A DNA stretch of 64,000 nucleotides from Chloroflexota bacterium (GCA_020161935.1 JAIUNI010000009.1:124001-188000); one strand, 5' to 3'. Shown: positions 24,800-33,876, counted from the stretch's first letter. Program-made: numbers and translations. Notes: generated by a model from the sequence alone, not told the origin.

Positions 24800-25866
24800 G
24801 CTGATCGTGGTTTCCATTTGGGTGTGGCATAGAAGCCCCATTCGTGTGTCAGCGGTTGTGGCGTGCAGGTTACCGTTTGCGCGATACACGCCGCCACGTT
24901 CAGCCGGTAAATGCCGGAGGTATTGATTGACCGCTGGTACGACACATAGACAACCGTCTGCCCATCAGCCGACCAATCCACATAGTCGAACGTACCGTCA
25001 CCATCCCGCCGCAGAATGGTTGTTTCGCCGCTTGCAGCATCATATACCGCCAAGATGTGCGTCCGGTTAGTGGTGTACAGCAGGTAGCGCCCATCCGGCG
25101 ACCAGACTGGAAAGGCCGCGTCGATCACCATCGGCTGCACTGTACCTTCACTAATGCTCACGCTATAAATATCAGCTTGGGGGTAATGGTAATCGGTGGT
25201 GACGAATGTCAGCGCACCGCCGTCGCTCGTCCACACAGGACGCAGGTGCGAACTGGTCGTCCTCAGCACTTGTTGGATGTCGAGGCTGTCCACATTCAGC
25301 GTGGCGATATTCTCGTGGCTGTCGGTCGATGTTTTGGCGACGAATGCGATTTGCTTACCGTCCGGTGACCACGCCGGGCTGATGAAGGTGTCGTTGCCCT
25401 TGAGCAGTTGGCGTGTCTCGCCGGTTTCCATATCCGCGAGGAGGAGCGAGAACGTCCGCTGGTCGCTGGTGTGCATATAGGCCAGTGTACGCCCATCGCT
25501 GCCCCACACCGGATACAACTCGTGGTACTGGGTACTGCCGATAGGGCGGCGCTGTTTACCTTCCGCATCCATTACATAAACATCCGCGAGTATATTGCTT
25601 GTCAACCGCGATTCGAAGGCGATCTGTGTGCCGTCCGGTGACCACACCGCGTTAATGTCCACATGATCTGTCGGGCTGAGTGCAACCATGATCTGCCGCT
25701 GCATATCCATCCGGTAGAGTTTCAGGTCGTTTATCTTAACCCCGATCCCCGCGCTAAATAAGAGTTCGTCCGTTTGAACGTGCTGTCCTATCGCCACCGC
25801 CAGCAGCACAAATACTGCCCACGCAAGCGCGAGCCACCCCGCGAGATACAGTAACGCGCGTGTCAT
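24796..25866 (-). CDS. Membrane-anchored TolB-like propeller, cassette member 2a
   Basis: 356 residues with anchor LAGWLALAWAVFVLLAVAIG and blades WSPDGTQIAFE, WGSDGRTLAYM, WSPDGKQIAFV, WTSDGGALTFV, WSPDGRYLLYT and WSADGQTVVYV. The last cysteine pair is AACIAQTVTCTPQPLT, then PKWKPRSA. It begins in a TAATG overlap with the stop of the first cassette gene. The AEGKQRRPIG and ETGETRQLLKG segments are the usual label-reading strands. Confidence 0.85.
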   Translation of the reverse strand: MTRALLYLAGWLALAWAVFVLLAVAIGQHVQTDELLFSAGIGVKINDLKLYRMDMQRQIMVALSPTDHVDINAVWSPDGTQIAFESRLTSNILADVYVMDAEGKQRRPIGSTQYHELYPVWGSDGRTLAYMHTSDQRTFSLLLADMETGETRQLLKGNDTFISPAWSPDGKQIAFVAKTSTDSHENIATLNVDSLDIQQVLRTTSSHLRPVWTSDGGALTFVTTDYHYPQADIYSVSISEGTVQPMVIDAAFPVWSPDGRYLLYTTNRTHILAVYDAASGETTILRRDGDGTFDYVDWSADGQTVVYVSYQRSINTSGIYRLNVAACIAQTVTCTPQPLTHEWGFYATPKWKPRSA

Positions 25867-26816
25867 TAACTCGGCCTGCGGATGGTCAGCTCGGTGAGGT
25901 TGTAGATCAAACGCGGGCGGCAACCTTCCGGCAGGGCATAGCAGTCCGACTTGACGCTGTATAACCCCGGTAAGTTGCGGAAAGCCTCTCGCCCACGAAA
26001 GTAAATTTCACTGCCATCCAACGACCAAATGATGAGGAACGGCACGACGAGTGGACGCATCCGCAGCCGTTGTGGTAGTTGCAGCGTACACTTGCGTTCA
26101 CCCGACTGCATACAGCGCGTATCCAGCAGGTAGATCACGTAATCGCCGCTGCGGTTAGAAAGGAACGCGATTTGCTTGCCGTCCGGTGACCATACCGGCG
26201 CGGTATCGATCACGAGCGTATCGGTCACTTGCAGCACCTCGCGGTCACAGCGCAACCGGCATTCCGCGTTGACCACGTACAAGTTTGCCAGATCAATATA
26301 ACGGGTCGCGGCAAACGTCAGCTTATCACCCAACCCTGACCATGACGGACTGGCAAAACTTCCCGCCTTGAGAATGGTTTGCGGTGCGGTTGTGCCGTCA
26401 GCCTCGACGGTATAAATGCCGCGTTTATTATTCGGTTCCAGCCCGACGAACGCCACCTGCTTGCTGTCCGGCGACCATGCCACACTTTCGCCGCCCACAT
26501 CCATCGTCAGGCGCTGCGAGCTGCTTCCGAACAAGTCGCTGACGTACACCTGCACCTGCGAGCCGTCCGATGAACTGTAGGCCACCTGCTGCTGGTCGGG
26601 TGAAACACTCGCGTCGTGAATATCCTGCGGCAGGGCTTGGCGGCTGGCGGCAATCTGACGGCTCACATCGACCAAGAGTAAGGTCGGGCTGCTGTACGGG
26701 ACGATGGGGATGATCTGTCCGGCTGGCAGGATGCGCCCTGCCACCTGCGCGGCGGTGACCATCAAAATGAGGAGGATAGCTAAGGCGGAAGTGAGACGAA
26801 ATGAGAGCTTCAGCAT
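25866..26816 (-). CDS. Membrane-anchored TolB-like propeller, cassette member 1 (first)
   Basis: 316 residues, the first and most divergent of the six. Anchor LTSALAILLILMVTAAQVAG, then RILPAGQIIPIVPY. Blades: VSPDQQQVAYS, WSPDSKQVAFV, WSGLGDKLTFA, WSPDGKQIAFL and a final WSLDGSEIYFR. It has extra cysteines in the fourth and fifth blades (ECRLRCDRE, TRCMQSGERKC), consistent with disulfides outside the membrane, and a late pair SDCYALPEGC. It lacks the terminal WRP motif of the others. The promoter probably lies in the 86-nt AT-rich gap shared with the sortase operon. Confidence 0.83.
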   Translation of the reverse strand: MLKLSFRLTSALAILLILMVTAAQVAGRILPAGQIIPIVPYSSPTLLLVDVSRQIAASRQALPQDIHDASVSPDQQQVAYSSSDGSQVQVYVSDLFGSSSQRLTMDVGGESVAWSPDSKQVAFVGLEPNNKRGIYTVEADGTTAPQTILKAGSFASPSWSGLGDKLTFAATRYIDLANLYVVNAECRLRCDREVLQVTDTLVIDTAPVWSPDGKQIAFLSNRSGDYVIYLLDTRCMQSGERKCTLQLPQRLRMRPLVVPFLIIWSLDGSEIYFRGREAFRNLPGLYSVKSDCYALPEGCRPRLIYNLTELTIRRPS

Positions 26817-26902
26817 AGGGCTGTAATTTCAAGCATACTTTGGCTGATACGGCTATAATATAACCCATCAAAACAAGTAGATGAAATACAGCGCAAGCCA
26901 TT
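26817..26902. promoter_or_regulatory. Divergent promoter region, propeller cassette and sortase operon
   Basis: An 86-nt AT-rich gap. On the plus strand TATAAT (26854-26859) is a perfect -10 without a clear -35. On the minus strand TTTCAT, 17 nt and TTATAT overlap the same area. Shared control of the two operons is plausible. Confidence 0.45.
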
Positions 26903-27556
26903 ATGTCACGCAGCCGCATGTCGTCCGGTCGTTCCAGTTCCGGTGGAATTATTGCCCGTTTGATCTTTTTTGGCATCCTAATTGGGATTGGCTTCATGGT
27001 CGTTCAACGCTTCCGCCACCCCCCAGCCGCCGAGATTGCTGCTGCTCCCACCAGCACCCCGACCACCGTGCCAACGCCAGTGCCGACCTTCCCGCCGCTG
27101 TACACCAGCACGCCATATCCGAACGCGGTGATATACGCGCCGAAGTCCGGCATCAACGCCACCATCGTGGATGTATACCTTGATGGGCAAAGCTGGGATG
27201 TGTCGCAGCTTGGGACGAACGTCGGGCATTTACAGGGAACCGGCTGGTTCGGTAAATCCGGTAACATCGCTCTTGCCGGGCATGTCGAAATGGGGGATGG
27301 GCGCGTGGGCGTGTTCCACAACATCGACCAGATGGAGAAGGGCGACCCGATCATCTTACAGCTTGGCGATTTGCAGCAGGATTACCAAGTGACCGAAGTC
27401 AAGCGCGTCAAGCCAGATGATCTCTCGGTACTTGCGCCGACCACCGTTGACCGCATAACGCTCATTACCTGCGATATGGGGGCGTATAACTTGCTGTCGA
27501 ACGCCTATCTCGACCGGATTGTCGTGGTCGCTGAACGGGTGCCGTCCAATTCATGA
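26903..27556 (+). CDS. Sortase (class E/D-like)
   Basis: A 217-residue membrane-anchored transpeptidase. One helix (about 16-35) is followed by a Pro/Thr-rich linker (APTSTPTTVPTPVPTFPP) and a sortase beta-barrel. The catalytic triad is visible: H127 in LAGHVEM, C190 in ITLITCD and R205 in YLDRIVVV. Sortases attach proteins with a C-terminal sorting signal to the cell surface or link pilins. I found no protein with an LPXTG-like signal in the window, so its substrate lies elsewhere or is atypical. It overlaps the next gene by 4 nt and is divergent from the propeller cassette. Confidence 0.92.
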   Translation: MSRSRMSSGRSSSGGIIARLIFFGILIGIGFMVVQRFRHPPAAEIAAAPTSTPTTVPTPVPTFPPLYTSTPYPNAVIYAPKSGINATIVDVYLDGQSWDVSQLGTNVGHLQGTGWFGKSGNIALAGHVEMGDGRVGVFHNIDQMEKGDPIILQLGDLQQDYQVTEVKRVKPDDLSVLAPTTVDRITLITCDMGAYNLLSNAYLDRIVVVAERVPSNS

Positions 27557-28185
27557 TTGCGCTGCGTGGGTGGCTGCTGCAACAGCTCTGGTACGTCCAG
27601 CCGATGACCACGCTGACCGTGAAGGCGCTGCCCAACGACTGCTTACGGGCGCTGGCGCTCGCCACTCGCCCCAACCTCGACCGTCTGCATCTGCGAAACC
27701 TGTTTACCGACGGTCGCCGCTATTACATTCACGCCCTCAAAGATGGCTTCCAGATGACGAGCGATACCACCGTGCCGTGGCGCAGGCGGGCGCGCACATC
27801 GGTCGCTGCCATTCTGCGGGGGAGCTTCAGCGCCTCCGGCAACGACAGCACCATCATCCGCCTCAAAACGCGCATGCGCTTGCTCTACTTTCTCGACATC
27901 TTCCCCATTCCGCTGTTCATCAGTTCGATTTTGATCTTTACGCCGTGGTCGCGGGTGCTGGTCGGCATCTTGACCATTAGCCTGTTCTTCCTGTCGTGGG
28001 TCGGGCATCGCCTCACCGCTACCTTGCAAGCCGCCGATATGATCTACTTCGTGCAAACCGTCCTCGATGATGTCACCACCAGCGATACCCAACTCCTCGG
28101 CAGCCGCACCGATAACGTCGTCACGCCGGAACAGGATTTCCCCGAACAGTGGCAGAAGTTCTACGAAGAACACAAACGGGATTAG
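27553..28185 (+). CDS. Membrane protein coupled to sortase, function unknown
   Basis: A 210-residue protein with a soluble N-terminal 105 residues (containing RLHLRNLFTDGRRYYIHALKDGFQM, of which the FTDGRRYYIHALKDG part looks like a small strand-turn fold), two close membrane helices (about 110-148), and a cytoplasmic or surface C-terminal part. It overlaps the sortase stop by 4 nt, so the two are made together and probably work together. No family recognised. Its transcript ends at the hairpin at 28339. Confidence 0.7.
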   Translation: MIALRGWLLQQLWYVQPMTTLTVKALPNDCLRALALATRPNLDRLHLRNLFTDGRRYYIHALKDGFQMTSDTTVPWRRRARTSVAAILRGSFSASGNDSTIIRLKTRMRLLYFLDIFPIPLFISSILIFTPWSRVLVGILTISLFFLSWVGHRLTATLQAADMIYFVQTVLDDVTTSDTQLLGSRTDNVVTPEQDFPEQWQKFYEEHKRD

Positions 28186-28216
28186 TGAAGTGTACGCTGA
28201 ATGTCACACATAGAAG

Positions 28217-28230
28217 GTGACATTTGTCAC
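28217..28230. promoter_or_regulatory. Perfect inverted repeat, possible operator
   Basis: GTGACATTTGTCAC is a perfect palindrome with 6-nt arms and a TT centre, in the gap after the sortase operon. A partial half-site ATGTCAC lies 16 nt upstream. It has no obvious target promoter, so it is only a candidate protein-binding site. The rest of the gap (28186-28490) has no gene. Confidence 0.25.
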
Positions 28231-28338
28231 TAACTGAGCGCTTAAGGAAAATTTAATCTTAGGGTAGTAACGAAGTTAAATTTAGAAAATACCTTAATCG
28301 CTGCTAAAAATATCATTTCTGAAAACTACCTTATTACG

Positions 28339-28374
28339 GAGCCAGTATCTAGAGCAGCGGATACTGGCTCTTTT
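28339..28374 (+). terminator. Strong terminator after the sortase operon
   Basis: GAGCCAGTAT (28339-28348) pairs perfectly with ATACTGGCTC (28361-28370) across a 12-nt loop and is followed by TTTT. Confidence 0.8.
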
Positions 28375-28490
28375 CATGGAGTGCGAAACGTTACCGTCTC
28401 AAACGTGGGTAAATCGCTCTCGCCGCCGTCCGGTGCGCTGCTCATTAGCCGTTCGCCTGTTTGCCAGTTATACACCGCTGCGTGAATGGT

Positions 28491-29399
28491 CTAGTCACCG
28501 GTCGGGGTGGCTTCAACCGGTACGATTAGCCCACTCGCCGCGTCGTACGTCCGCTGGATGATGCTCGCGTCCGGCTCAAACTGGTACACGTCGTTCAGCA
28601 GCATGGACGTGATCTCCAGCGCCGGTTCCTCGTCGCAGCCCTTATCACCGCTGATGTCATAACTCATCCTGAACGCACTTTCGACCAACCGGGTAATCTC
28701 GGATGAAGTCATGCCGTCCCAGTCCACCTTATCAAAAAACGTGTTCGCCATTTGATACCCGCAGGTATACTCGCTGAAGTATTGCCCCTGCGTCACGTCA
28801 GTCAACGTATCATAGAGCGACCTTACCAACGACCCATCGGGCGGAATTTCATCCAACTGCGATAGCAAATTGGTGATGAGGTTAAAGTTTGCATCACATT
28901 CGCCCGTTGGAACCGTCTCGCGTACCGTGCGGAAGATTTCCCCAATCGCCCGTCCCACTTCCAGCGCCGCCGCGTCACCCCATTCCACATTGTCGATGAA
29001 CGGTTCAACGACAACGAACGCGCACTCGCCGGTTACGCCTTCGCCAACCACTTCTTCCAGATACCCCAGCATCCGCGCTAAGTCTTCCGGGGGATAATCA
29101 CCGCGCATGGTTCGGAGCAGGTTCTGCTTGTAATAGCCGTTCGGGTATCCGCAGTTGATCTTCAGGGGTTCAAACGCCGTATAAACGGCCCGCGCCACCT
29201 GCGCCGCTTGCACTGTGTCCAGTTCGGTGCCGTCGCGGTGGTTATACTCCCAGCCGGACATATACGCACGCAGCAAGGTCATCGGGCAGGCTGGGTCATA
29301 GGTTGGCTCGGTCGTCGGTTCTTGTGCGGCTGTTGGGAGAACCAACAATGCGCTTAGTATTACCACAATGCAAACCATCATCCGTCCACATTGACGCAT
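28491..29399 (-). CDS. Secreted cysteine-containing protein of unknown function
   Basis: A 302-residue exported protein with a signal peptide (about 1-25) and a Thr/Glu-rich spacer. The rest is mainly helical and seems to contain two or three loosely similar units, each with two cysteines spaced widely (for example TGECAFVVVEPF, TGECDANFN, EYTCGYQMAN, DKGCDEEP). The recurring VVxPFIDNVEWGD and ANTFFDKVDWDG segments suggest an internal duplication. No catalytic motif seen. GAGAGGG lies shortly before the ATG. It converges with the sortase operon. Confidence 0.72.
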   Translation of the reverse strand: MRQCGRMMVCIVVILSALLVLPTAAQEPTTEPTYDPACPMTLLRAYMSGWEYNHRDGTELDTVQAAQVARAVYTAFEPLKINCGYPNGYYKQNLLRTMRGDYPPEDLARMLGYLEEVVGEGVTGECAFVVVEPFIDNVEWGDAAALEVGRAIGEIFRTVRETVPTGECDANFNLITNLLSQLDEIPPDGSLVRSLYDTLTDVTQGQYFSEYTCGYQMANTFFDKVDWDGMTSSEITRLVESAFRMSYDISGDKGCDEEPALEITSMLLNDVYQFEPDASIIQRTYDAASGLIVPVEATPTGD

Positions 29400-29460
29400 A
29401 ACCGAACCCTCTCTATATCTCTGCCTTCTCTTGGCGTACTGTGCGATTTGTATTGATCCC

Positions 29461-30726
29461 TTACCGCACCACCGATTGCAGTGCGTCCTCGAAAATCGTC
29501 AGCCCCTCGTCGATCTGCGCTTCGTTCACCACCAGCGGCGGTATCCAGCGGATGACGTTCTCGTAACTGCCGCAGGTCAGCAGCATCAGGTTGCGTTCCA
29601 AACACGCTTTCTGTACCGCTTTGGTCGTGTCCTTGTCCGGCTGCCCGTTACGTGTGAACTCGGTACCGATCATCAACCCATAGCCGCGAATATCACCTAT
29701 CACTGGATAGCGGCCTTGCAGCTCGACCAAACCATCCGTCAACCGTTCACCCATCGCTGCCGCATTCTCCGCCAGCTTCTCGTCGCGAATGGTTTCGACC
29801 GTCGCGACTGCGGTTGCCGTACCGAGCGCGTTCCCGCCGTAGGTGCCGCCGTGGGAACCGGTCGTCCAATGGCTCATGATTTCCTTCGATGATGCCACGC
29901 CCGAAATCGGGAAGCCGCTGCCCAAGCCCTTCGCCATAATCACTACATCCGGTGTCACGTTCGTCTGCTCGAAACCCCAGAACTTACCGGTGCGCCCGAA
30001 GCCCGTTTGCACCTCGTCCGCCACCAGCAGGATGCCGTAGTGGGTGCAGATGTCCCGCAGCGCTTGCATGAAGCTGGCGGGCGCGGGGATGTAACCACCT
30101 TCGCCCAACTCCGGCTCGATAATGATGGCAGCGGTTTCTTCCGGCGCGGTTTGGCTCTTAAAGATCAAATCCAACTCGCTCAGGCAGAAGTTGACGGTTT
30201 GCTCCTCCGACCAGCCGTAGTGATAAGCATACGGGAATGGCGCGACGAAGACCCCCGCTGGCAGCGGTTGGTAGCGCGAACGGTAGACCGTTTTCGAGTT
30301 GGTCATCGCCATCGTTTGCGCTGTCCGCCCGTGGAAGCTGCCCTGAAAGGTGATGATATTGGTGCGCTTGGTCGCCATCCGTGCCAGCTTGACCGCGCCT
30401 TCGGTAGCCTCCGCGCCGCTGTTGGAAAAGAAGAAGCAGTCAATCGAGTCGGGAGTGACGGTGTTTAGGGTTTCCGCCAGCTTCACCGTCGAGGGGGCGA
30501 TCACCACATTAATCTGCCCGTGAATCAACTTCGCCGCTTGATCTTGAATGGCCTTCACCACACGCGGGTGGCAGTGTCCCGTGTTGGTCACGCCGATGCC
30601 GCTGGTGAAGTCGGTATAGCGGGTACCTGCCGCGTCGTACAGGTAAATCCCCTCGCCGCGTTCCGGTTGAATGTGGGTCATGTGTGACCACACGGGCGAA
30701 AGCAGATCAAGCGATTCGGTTGTCAT
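29461..30726 (-). CDS. Class III aminotransferase, GABA aminotransferase-like
   Basis: A 421-residue PLP enzyme. Family signs: GIGVTNTGHCHP near the N-terminus, NSGAEATEGAVKLAR for the phosphate cup, FQGSFHGRT, the ADEVQTGFGRTG motif whose aspartate pairs with the PLP ring nitrogen, and the Schiff-base lysine in IMAKGLGSGFP. The sequence resembles 4-aminobutyrate aminotransferases, which move the amino group of omega-amino acids to 2-oxoglutarate; other omega-amine substrates are possible. GAGGG lies about 7 nt before the ATG. A second, moderately similar enzyme is encoded at 38.6 kb. Confidence 0.9.
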   Translation of the reverse strand: MTTESLDLLSPVWSHMTHIQPERGEGIYLYDAAGTRYTDFTSGIGVTNTGHCHPRVVKAIQDQAAKLIHGQINVVIAPSTVKLAETLNTVTPDSIDCFFFSNSGAEATEGAVKLARMATKRTNIITFQGSFHGRTAQTMAMTNSKTVYRSRYQPLPAGVFVAPFPYAYHYGWSEEQTVNFCLSELDLIFKSQTAPEETAAIIIEPELGEGGYIPAPASFMQALRDICTHYGILLVADEVQTGFGRTGKFWGFEQTNVTPDVVIMAKGLGSGFPISGVASSKEIMSHWTTGSHGGTYGGNALGTATAVATVETIRDEKLAENAAAMGERLTDGLVELQGRYPVIGDIRGYGLMIGTEFTRNGQPDKDTTKAVQKACLERNLMLLTCGSYENVIRWIPPLVVNEAQIDEGLTIFEDALQSVVR

Positions 30727-30856
30727 CGTCGTACCCTCGTGTCGGATAAAAGTGAATAGTTTCTATTCTACCAGCGGCTTCACGACCCCGCCGCTTCCAT
30801 CACTTGCCTAATCTGATGGTAAAATAAACATAGAAAAGTTATGGAGGACCGGCTGT

Positions 30857-31102
30857 ATGAACACGCCGCTTGAAGAAGCGCTCGCGCTCGCACTTAAACT
30901 CGCTCCCAAGGAGCGCCTACAGCTTATTGAACAAGTCGCCTCCTCGGTTGAACACGATATGGAGCCAGCGATGCCAGCAAACGAGCAGCATTGGGGACAA
31001 ACACTCAATCAGCTGCTCGATGAAATGGAACCCATTGAACTGCTGTACCCCGAGATTGAAGATCCAGTTGAATGGGTCAAGCATTTACGCTCCGAAAAAT
31101 AG
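30857..31102 (+). CDS. Small antitoxin-like protein
   Basis: An 81-residue acidic protein whose first 35 residues read LEEALALALKLAPKERLQLI, the helical pattern of orphan antitoxin-type proteins common in cyanobacteria and Chloroflexota. The tail (IEDPVEWVKHLRSEK) has no known motif. GGAGG lies 9 nt upstream of the ATG. No toxin gene follows; the next frame is a different kind of protein 130 nt on. It is divergent from the aminotransferase gene. Confidence 0.6.
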   Translation: MNTPLEEALALALKLAPKERLQLIEQVASSVEHDMEPAMPANEQHWGQTLNQLLDEMEPIELLYPEIEDPVEWVKHLRSEK

Positions 31103-31234
31103 TTATAACCTCGCTTGCCAACAACCTCATTATGAAGCCATATGCCTAACCAATTTTTTAGGGCTAGTATCGGAAAAACATCGTTTTGAGTACAATGATC
31201 GCTAATTCATTTCTTCAGTAAAAAAGGTGCAGTC

Positions 31235-31768
31235 GTGGTTGCGAGTGCGCGAAAACCCAAAATCCTCCGCCAGCGCGATTGGACAGATCACCAGCTCATT
31301 AAAGCTGGCTTCCGCTATTACCCGCCTGTAAAGCGGATGGTCATGGCGAAGATGCTGGATAATGACACCAACATCGAGACAACGCTGGAAGTACTCGCTG
31401 CTGATAAAGGGGATATTCTGCTCTACACCCCCGGTAGCGAACTGCACGACGAGTTGGATGACTACGAACACTGGCCGGTACGCGCCGACCTCTTTCGCCA
31501 AACCTACGCCCGCTGGGATGATATGACGTGGCAGCCAACCGCCACCCAAAAGTTCCTGCTGAGTAGAGGCTGCCTCCCCTACTACCGCAAGCGCGGCGTG
31601 TGGGCGCTCCGCCTGCCGATCAGCATCTACATCCAGTCGCTCGAAAGCCCTGAGCCGGTGATCGTTCCGGCGGGGCGCTGGCTAGCGATTGGCGCGGAGG
31701 GCGAGCCTTACCACATGAACAATGAGAGCTTCCGCGAACGCTATCAAACCGCACCGAGTCAGGTCTAA
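31235..31768 (+). CDS. Protein with two PGDYG-like segments, function unknown
   Basis: A 177-residue soluble protein. Two segments follow the same pattern: GDILLYTPGSELHDELDDYE with WPVRADLFRQTYARW, and GRWLAIGAEGEPYHMNNESF followed by RERYQTA. Each looks like the short beta-fold of PGDYG-type proteins, so the gene may be an internal duplication. The start is GTG at 31235, with AAAAGG about 8 nt before. It lies between an antitoxin-like gene and a methyltransferase, with no clear operon. Confidence 0.55.
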   Translation: MVASARKPKILRQRDWTDHQLIKAGFRYYPPVKRMVMAKMLDNDTNIETTLEVLAADKGDILLYTPGSELHDELDDYEHWPVRADLFRQTYARWDDMTWQPTATQKFLLSRGCLPYYRKRGVWALRLPISIYIQSLESPEPVIVPAGRWLAIGAEGEPYHMNNESFRERYQTAPSQV

Positions 31769-31827
31769 TCGGCGCTTTTGTGGTAGCATAGCGCCTCATT
31801 ATCGGCGTTTATCCTACCAGTGATTTC

Positions 31828-32598
31828 ATGCTGAACACCCTCAAAAAAGCCTTACGTGAAAGTCCAATTCGCCCCGTCTATCTGGCGCTGGCGAACAGCT
31901 ACCGCCAGTTCAAGCGGCTGTTCATCTACCCCAAAACTGCCCGTGTCGGCGTGCTGGATTATGATGTCTACTGGGATACCAAGCTGGAAAACAGCATCGG
32001 GCAGTTGTCACCGTGGCGGCGCAAACGGGCGCAGGTGTTCACCGATCTCGTCAGCGATGGCGACCGTGTACTTGACCTCGGCGTGGGGGATGGTGCGCTG
32101 CTCATGTACATGCTCGAACGCAAGAAAATCGACGCGGTAGGGCTGGATGTGTCGCCCAAAGCCGTCGAGTTCTGCCAGAAGCACGGGCTGAATGTGGTGC
32201 TGGCGGACATCAACAAACCCATCAGCGACTTCCTCACGGGGCAGTATGACTACATCATCTGCTCGGAAATTATCGAGCATCTCCCCGATCCCGAAGGCTT
32301 GCTCAACAACCTGCGCCCATTCGTGCGAAAAGGCATCATCATATCCATCCCCAACACCGGCTACTACCAGCACCGGCTGCGGCTGCTGTTCGGGCGCTTC
32401 CCGCTCCAATGGGTGGTGACCCCCGGTGAGCATCTGCGCTTTTGGACGCTGGCGGACTTCCGCTGGTGGGCGCGGCAGCTCAACTTCACCATCAGCCGTG
32501 AAATCCCCTACGAAGGTACACGCGGCCTAAAAGACACATGGCCCAGCCTGTTCGCAGCGGCCTTTGTGTATGTCTTGCAGGATAAGTCAGCACCTTAA
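31828..32598 (+). CDS. SAM-dependent class I methyltransferase
   Basis: A 256-residue methyltransferase with motif I VLDLGVGDGALL, acidic motif II GLDVSP, a motif III-like VVLADINKP and motif IV YDYIICSEIIEHLPDPEGLL. The layout resembles MetW/UbiG-type enzymes. A basic, partly hydrophobic N-terminal 60 residues precede the fold and could associate with the membrane. The C-terminal insert (YQHRLRLLFGRFPLQWV) is typical of enzymes acting on sugars or lipid-linked substrates. Substrate unknown. Confidence 0.85.
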   Translation: MLNTLKKALRESPIRPVYLALANSYRQFKRLFIYPKTARVGVLDYDVYWDTKLENSIGQLSPWRRKRAQVFTDLVSDGDRVLDLGVGDGALLMYMLERKKIDAVGLDVSPKAVEFCQKHGLNVVLADINKPISDFLTGQYDYIICSEIIEHLPDPEGLLNNLRPFVRKGIIISIPNTGYYQHRLRLLFGRFPLQWVVTPGEHLRFWTLADFRWWARQLNFTISREIPYEGTRGLKDTWPSLFAAAFVYVLQDKSAP

Positions 32599-32880
32599 AC
32601 AATTTAGTATTGACACGCCATCCAGATTCGATTGTTTTATGACCGAATGTGTACAAACTTCACAAAGAATAGGCAAAAAGTCGTACACTTGTGGCAGAAT
32701 GAAATCCAGAAAGTCTGTGGTTTACTGAGAATTAAATTATTGACTGTTATTAGATGAACTCAAATACAGCCCTATATTCAGATACTTAATTCATTTACGC
32801 ACATTTTATTTAATGACTTGTAACGCTCGGCTTGTGATTTGCAACTCAACCTTTAAACGAACCGACTCATTTGGAGCTAT
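32599..32880. other. AT-rich gene-free gap
   Basis: A 282-nt stretch much richer in A and T than its flanks. A TTGACA (32610-32615) could be a -35 element but no good -10 follows at the right distance. I see no small gene, repeat or RNA structure that I would defend. Confidence 0.4.
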
Positions 32881-33876
32881 ATGAACATCCTCATTATCGG
32901 CGGCACACGTAATGTCGGGCATTTCCTTGCCCAAGAACTCCTCAATGCCGGACACACCATCACGCTCTTGAACCGGGGGAAAACACCGGATACCTTACCT
33001 GACCACATCGAACGGCTGCGTGCCGACCGTACTGACCCCGCCCAACTGGAAGCGGCGTTGACGGGGCGTGAATTTGATGTGGTGATTGATAACGCGCTGT
33101 ATAAACAGCAGGAAGCCGAAACTATCGTTCGGCTGCTCAATGGACGTGTCGGGCATTACATCTTCCTCAGCAGCGGGCAGGTGTATCTTGTCCGTGAAGG
33201 GTTGGAGCGCCCGTTTAGCGAGGACAGCTACGAAGGCCGTTTGATCCCACCGCCCAAGGCCAACACCTTCGCCTATGAAGAATGGCTCTACGGCATCGAC
33301 AAACGCAAAGCTGAAGATGTGTTGATGGCCGCGAAGGATTTCCCCTTCACCTGCCTGCGTCTGCCGATGGTCAACGGCGAACGCGACCACTTCAGCCGCC
33401 TCTACAGCTACGTGCTGCGCCTGAAAGACGGCGGGCCAATCCTTGTGCCGGAAACACCGGATTATGCGCTGCGCCATATTTACAGTCAGGATGTCGTCAA
33501 AGCCATCCTGCTCGCCATGCAGCAGCCCGCCAAAGGCCGCGCCCATAACATCTCGCAGGATGAAACCACCACACTCGGCGAATTTTTGGGGATTGTGGGG
33601 GATTTGCTGGGCGTGCAGCCGCACCTCATCTCCATCCGCCGCAGCTTGCTCGAAGCCAATGGTTTCCTGCCGGACTGCTCCCCATTCAGCGAACGCTGGA
33701 TGTCCGAACTCACCAACGACCGCAGCAAGGCCGAGCTAGGCATGACTTACACACCGCTGCGCGAGTACTTAGGCAAGATCATCGCCCACTACGAGGCCAA
33801 CCCACCGCGTGATCCGGTCGGCTACAAACGCCGCCATCGTGAAATCCAATTCGCGGAAGCCTCACCCGCGAAGTAG
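32881..33876 (+). CDS. NAD(P)-dependent epimerase/dehydratase (extended SDR)
   Basis: A 331-residue Rossmann enzyme with the nucleotide motif GGTRNVGHFLAQ at the N-terminus, a LSSGQVY strand carrying the catalytic serine region, and YGIDKRKAED with the YxxxK-type pair (Y-G-I-D-K). The C-terminal half, including RHIYSQDVVKAILLAMQQ and the NISQDETTTLGEF segment, matches the isoflavone-reductase-like or NAD-dependent epimerase group. Such enzymes in this size class often act on nucleotide sugars or, as in chloroplast CSP41-like members, on RNA; the substrate cannot be read from sequence. GGAG precedes the ATG by 5 nt. Confidence 0.85.
   Translation: MNILIIGGTRNVGHFLAQELLNAGHTITLLNRGKTPDTLPDHIERLRADRTDPAQLEAALTGREFDVVIDNALYKQQEAETIVRLLNGRVGHYIFLSSGQVYLVREGLERPFSEDSYEGRLIPPPKANTFAYEEWLYGIDKRKAEDVLMAAKDFPFTCLRLPMVNGERDHFSRLYSYVLRLKDGGPILVPETPDYALRHIYSQDVVKAILLAMQQPAKGRAHNISQDETTTLGEFLGIVGDLLGVQPHLISIRRSLLEANGFLPDCSPFSERWMSELTNDRSKAELGMTYTPLREYLGKIIAHYEANPPRDPVGYKRRHREIQFAEASPAK

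Noticed and set aside
3..30726. A GABA-shunt operon linking the aldehyde dehydrogenase with the aminotransferases
   Set aside because: The genes are nearly 30 kb apart with unrelated genes between and opposite strands.
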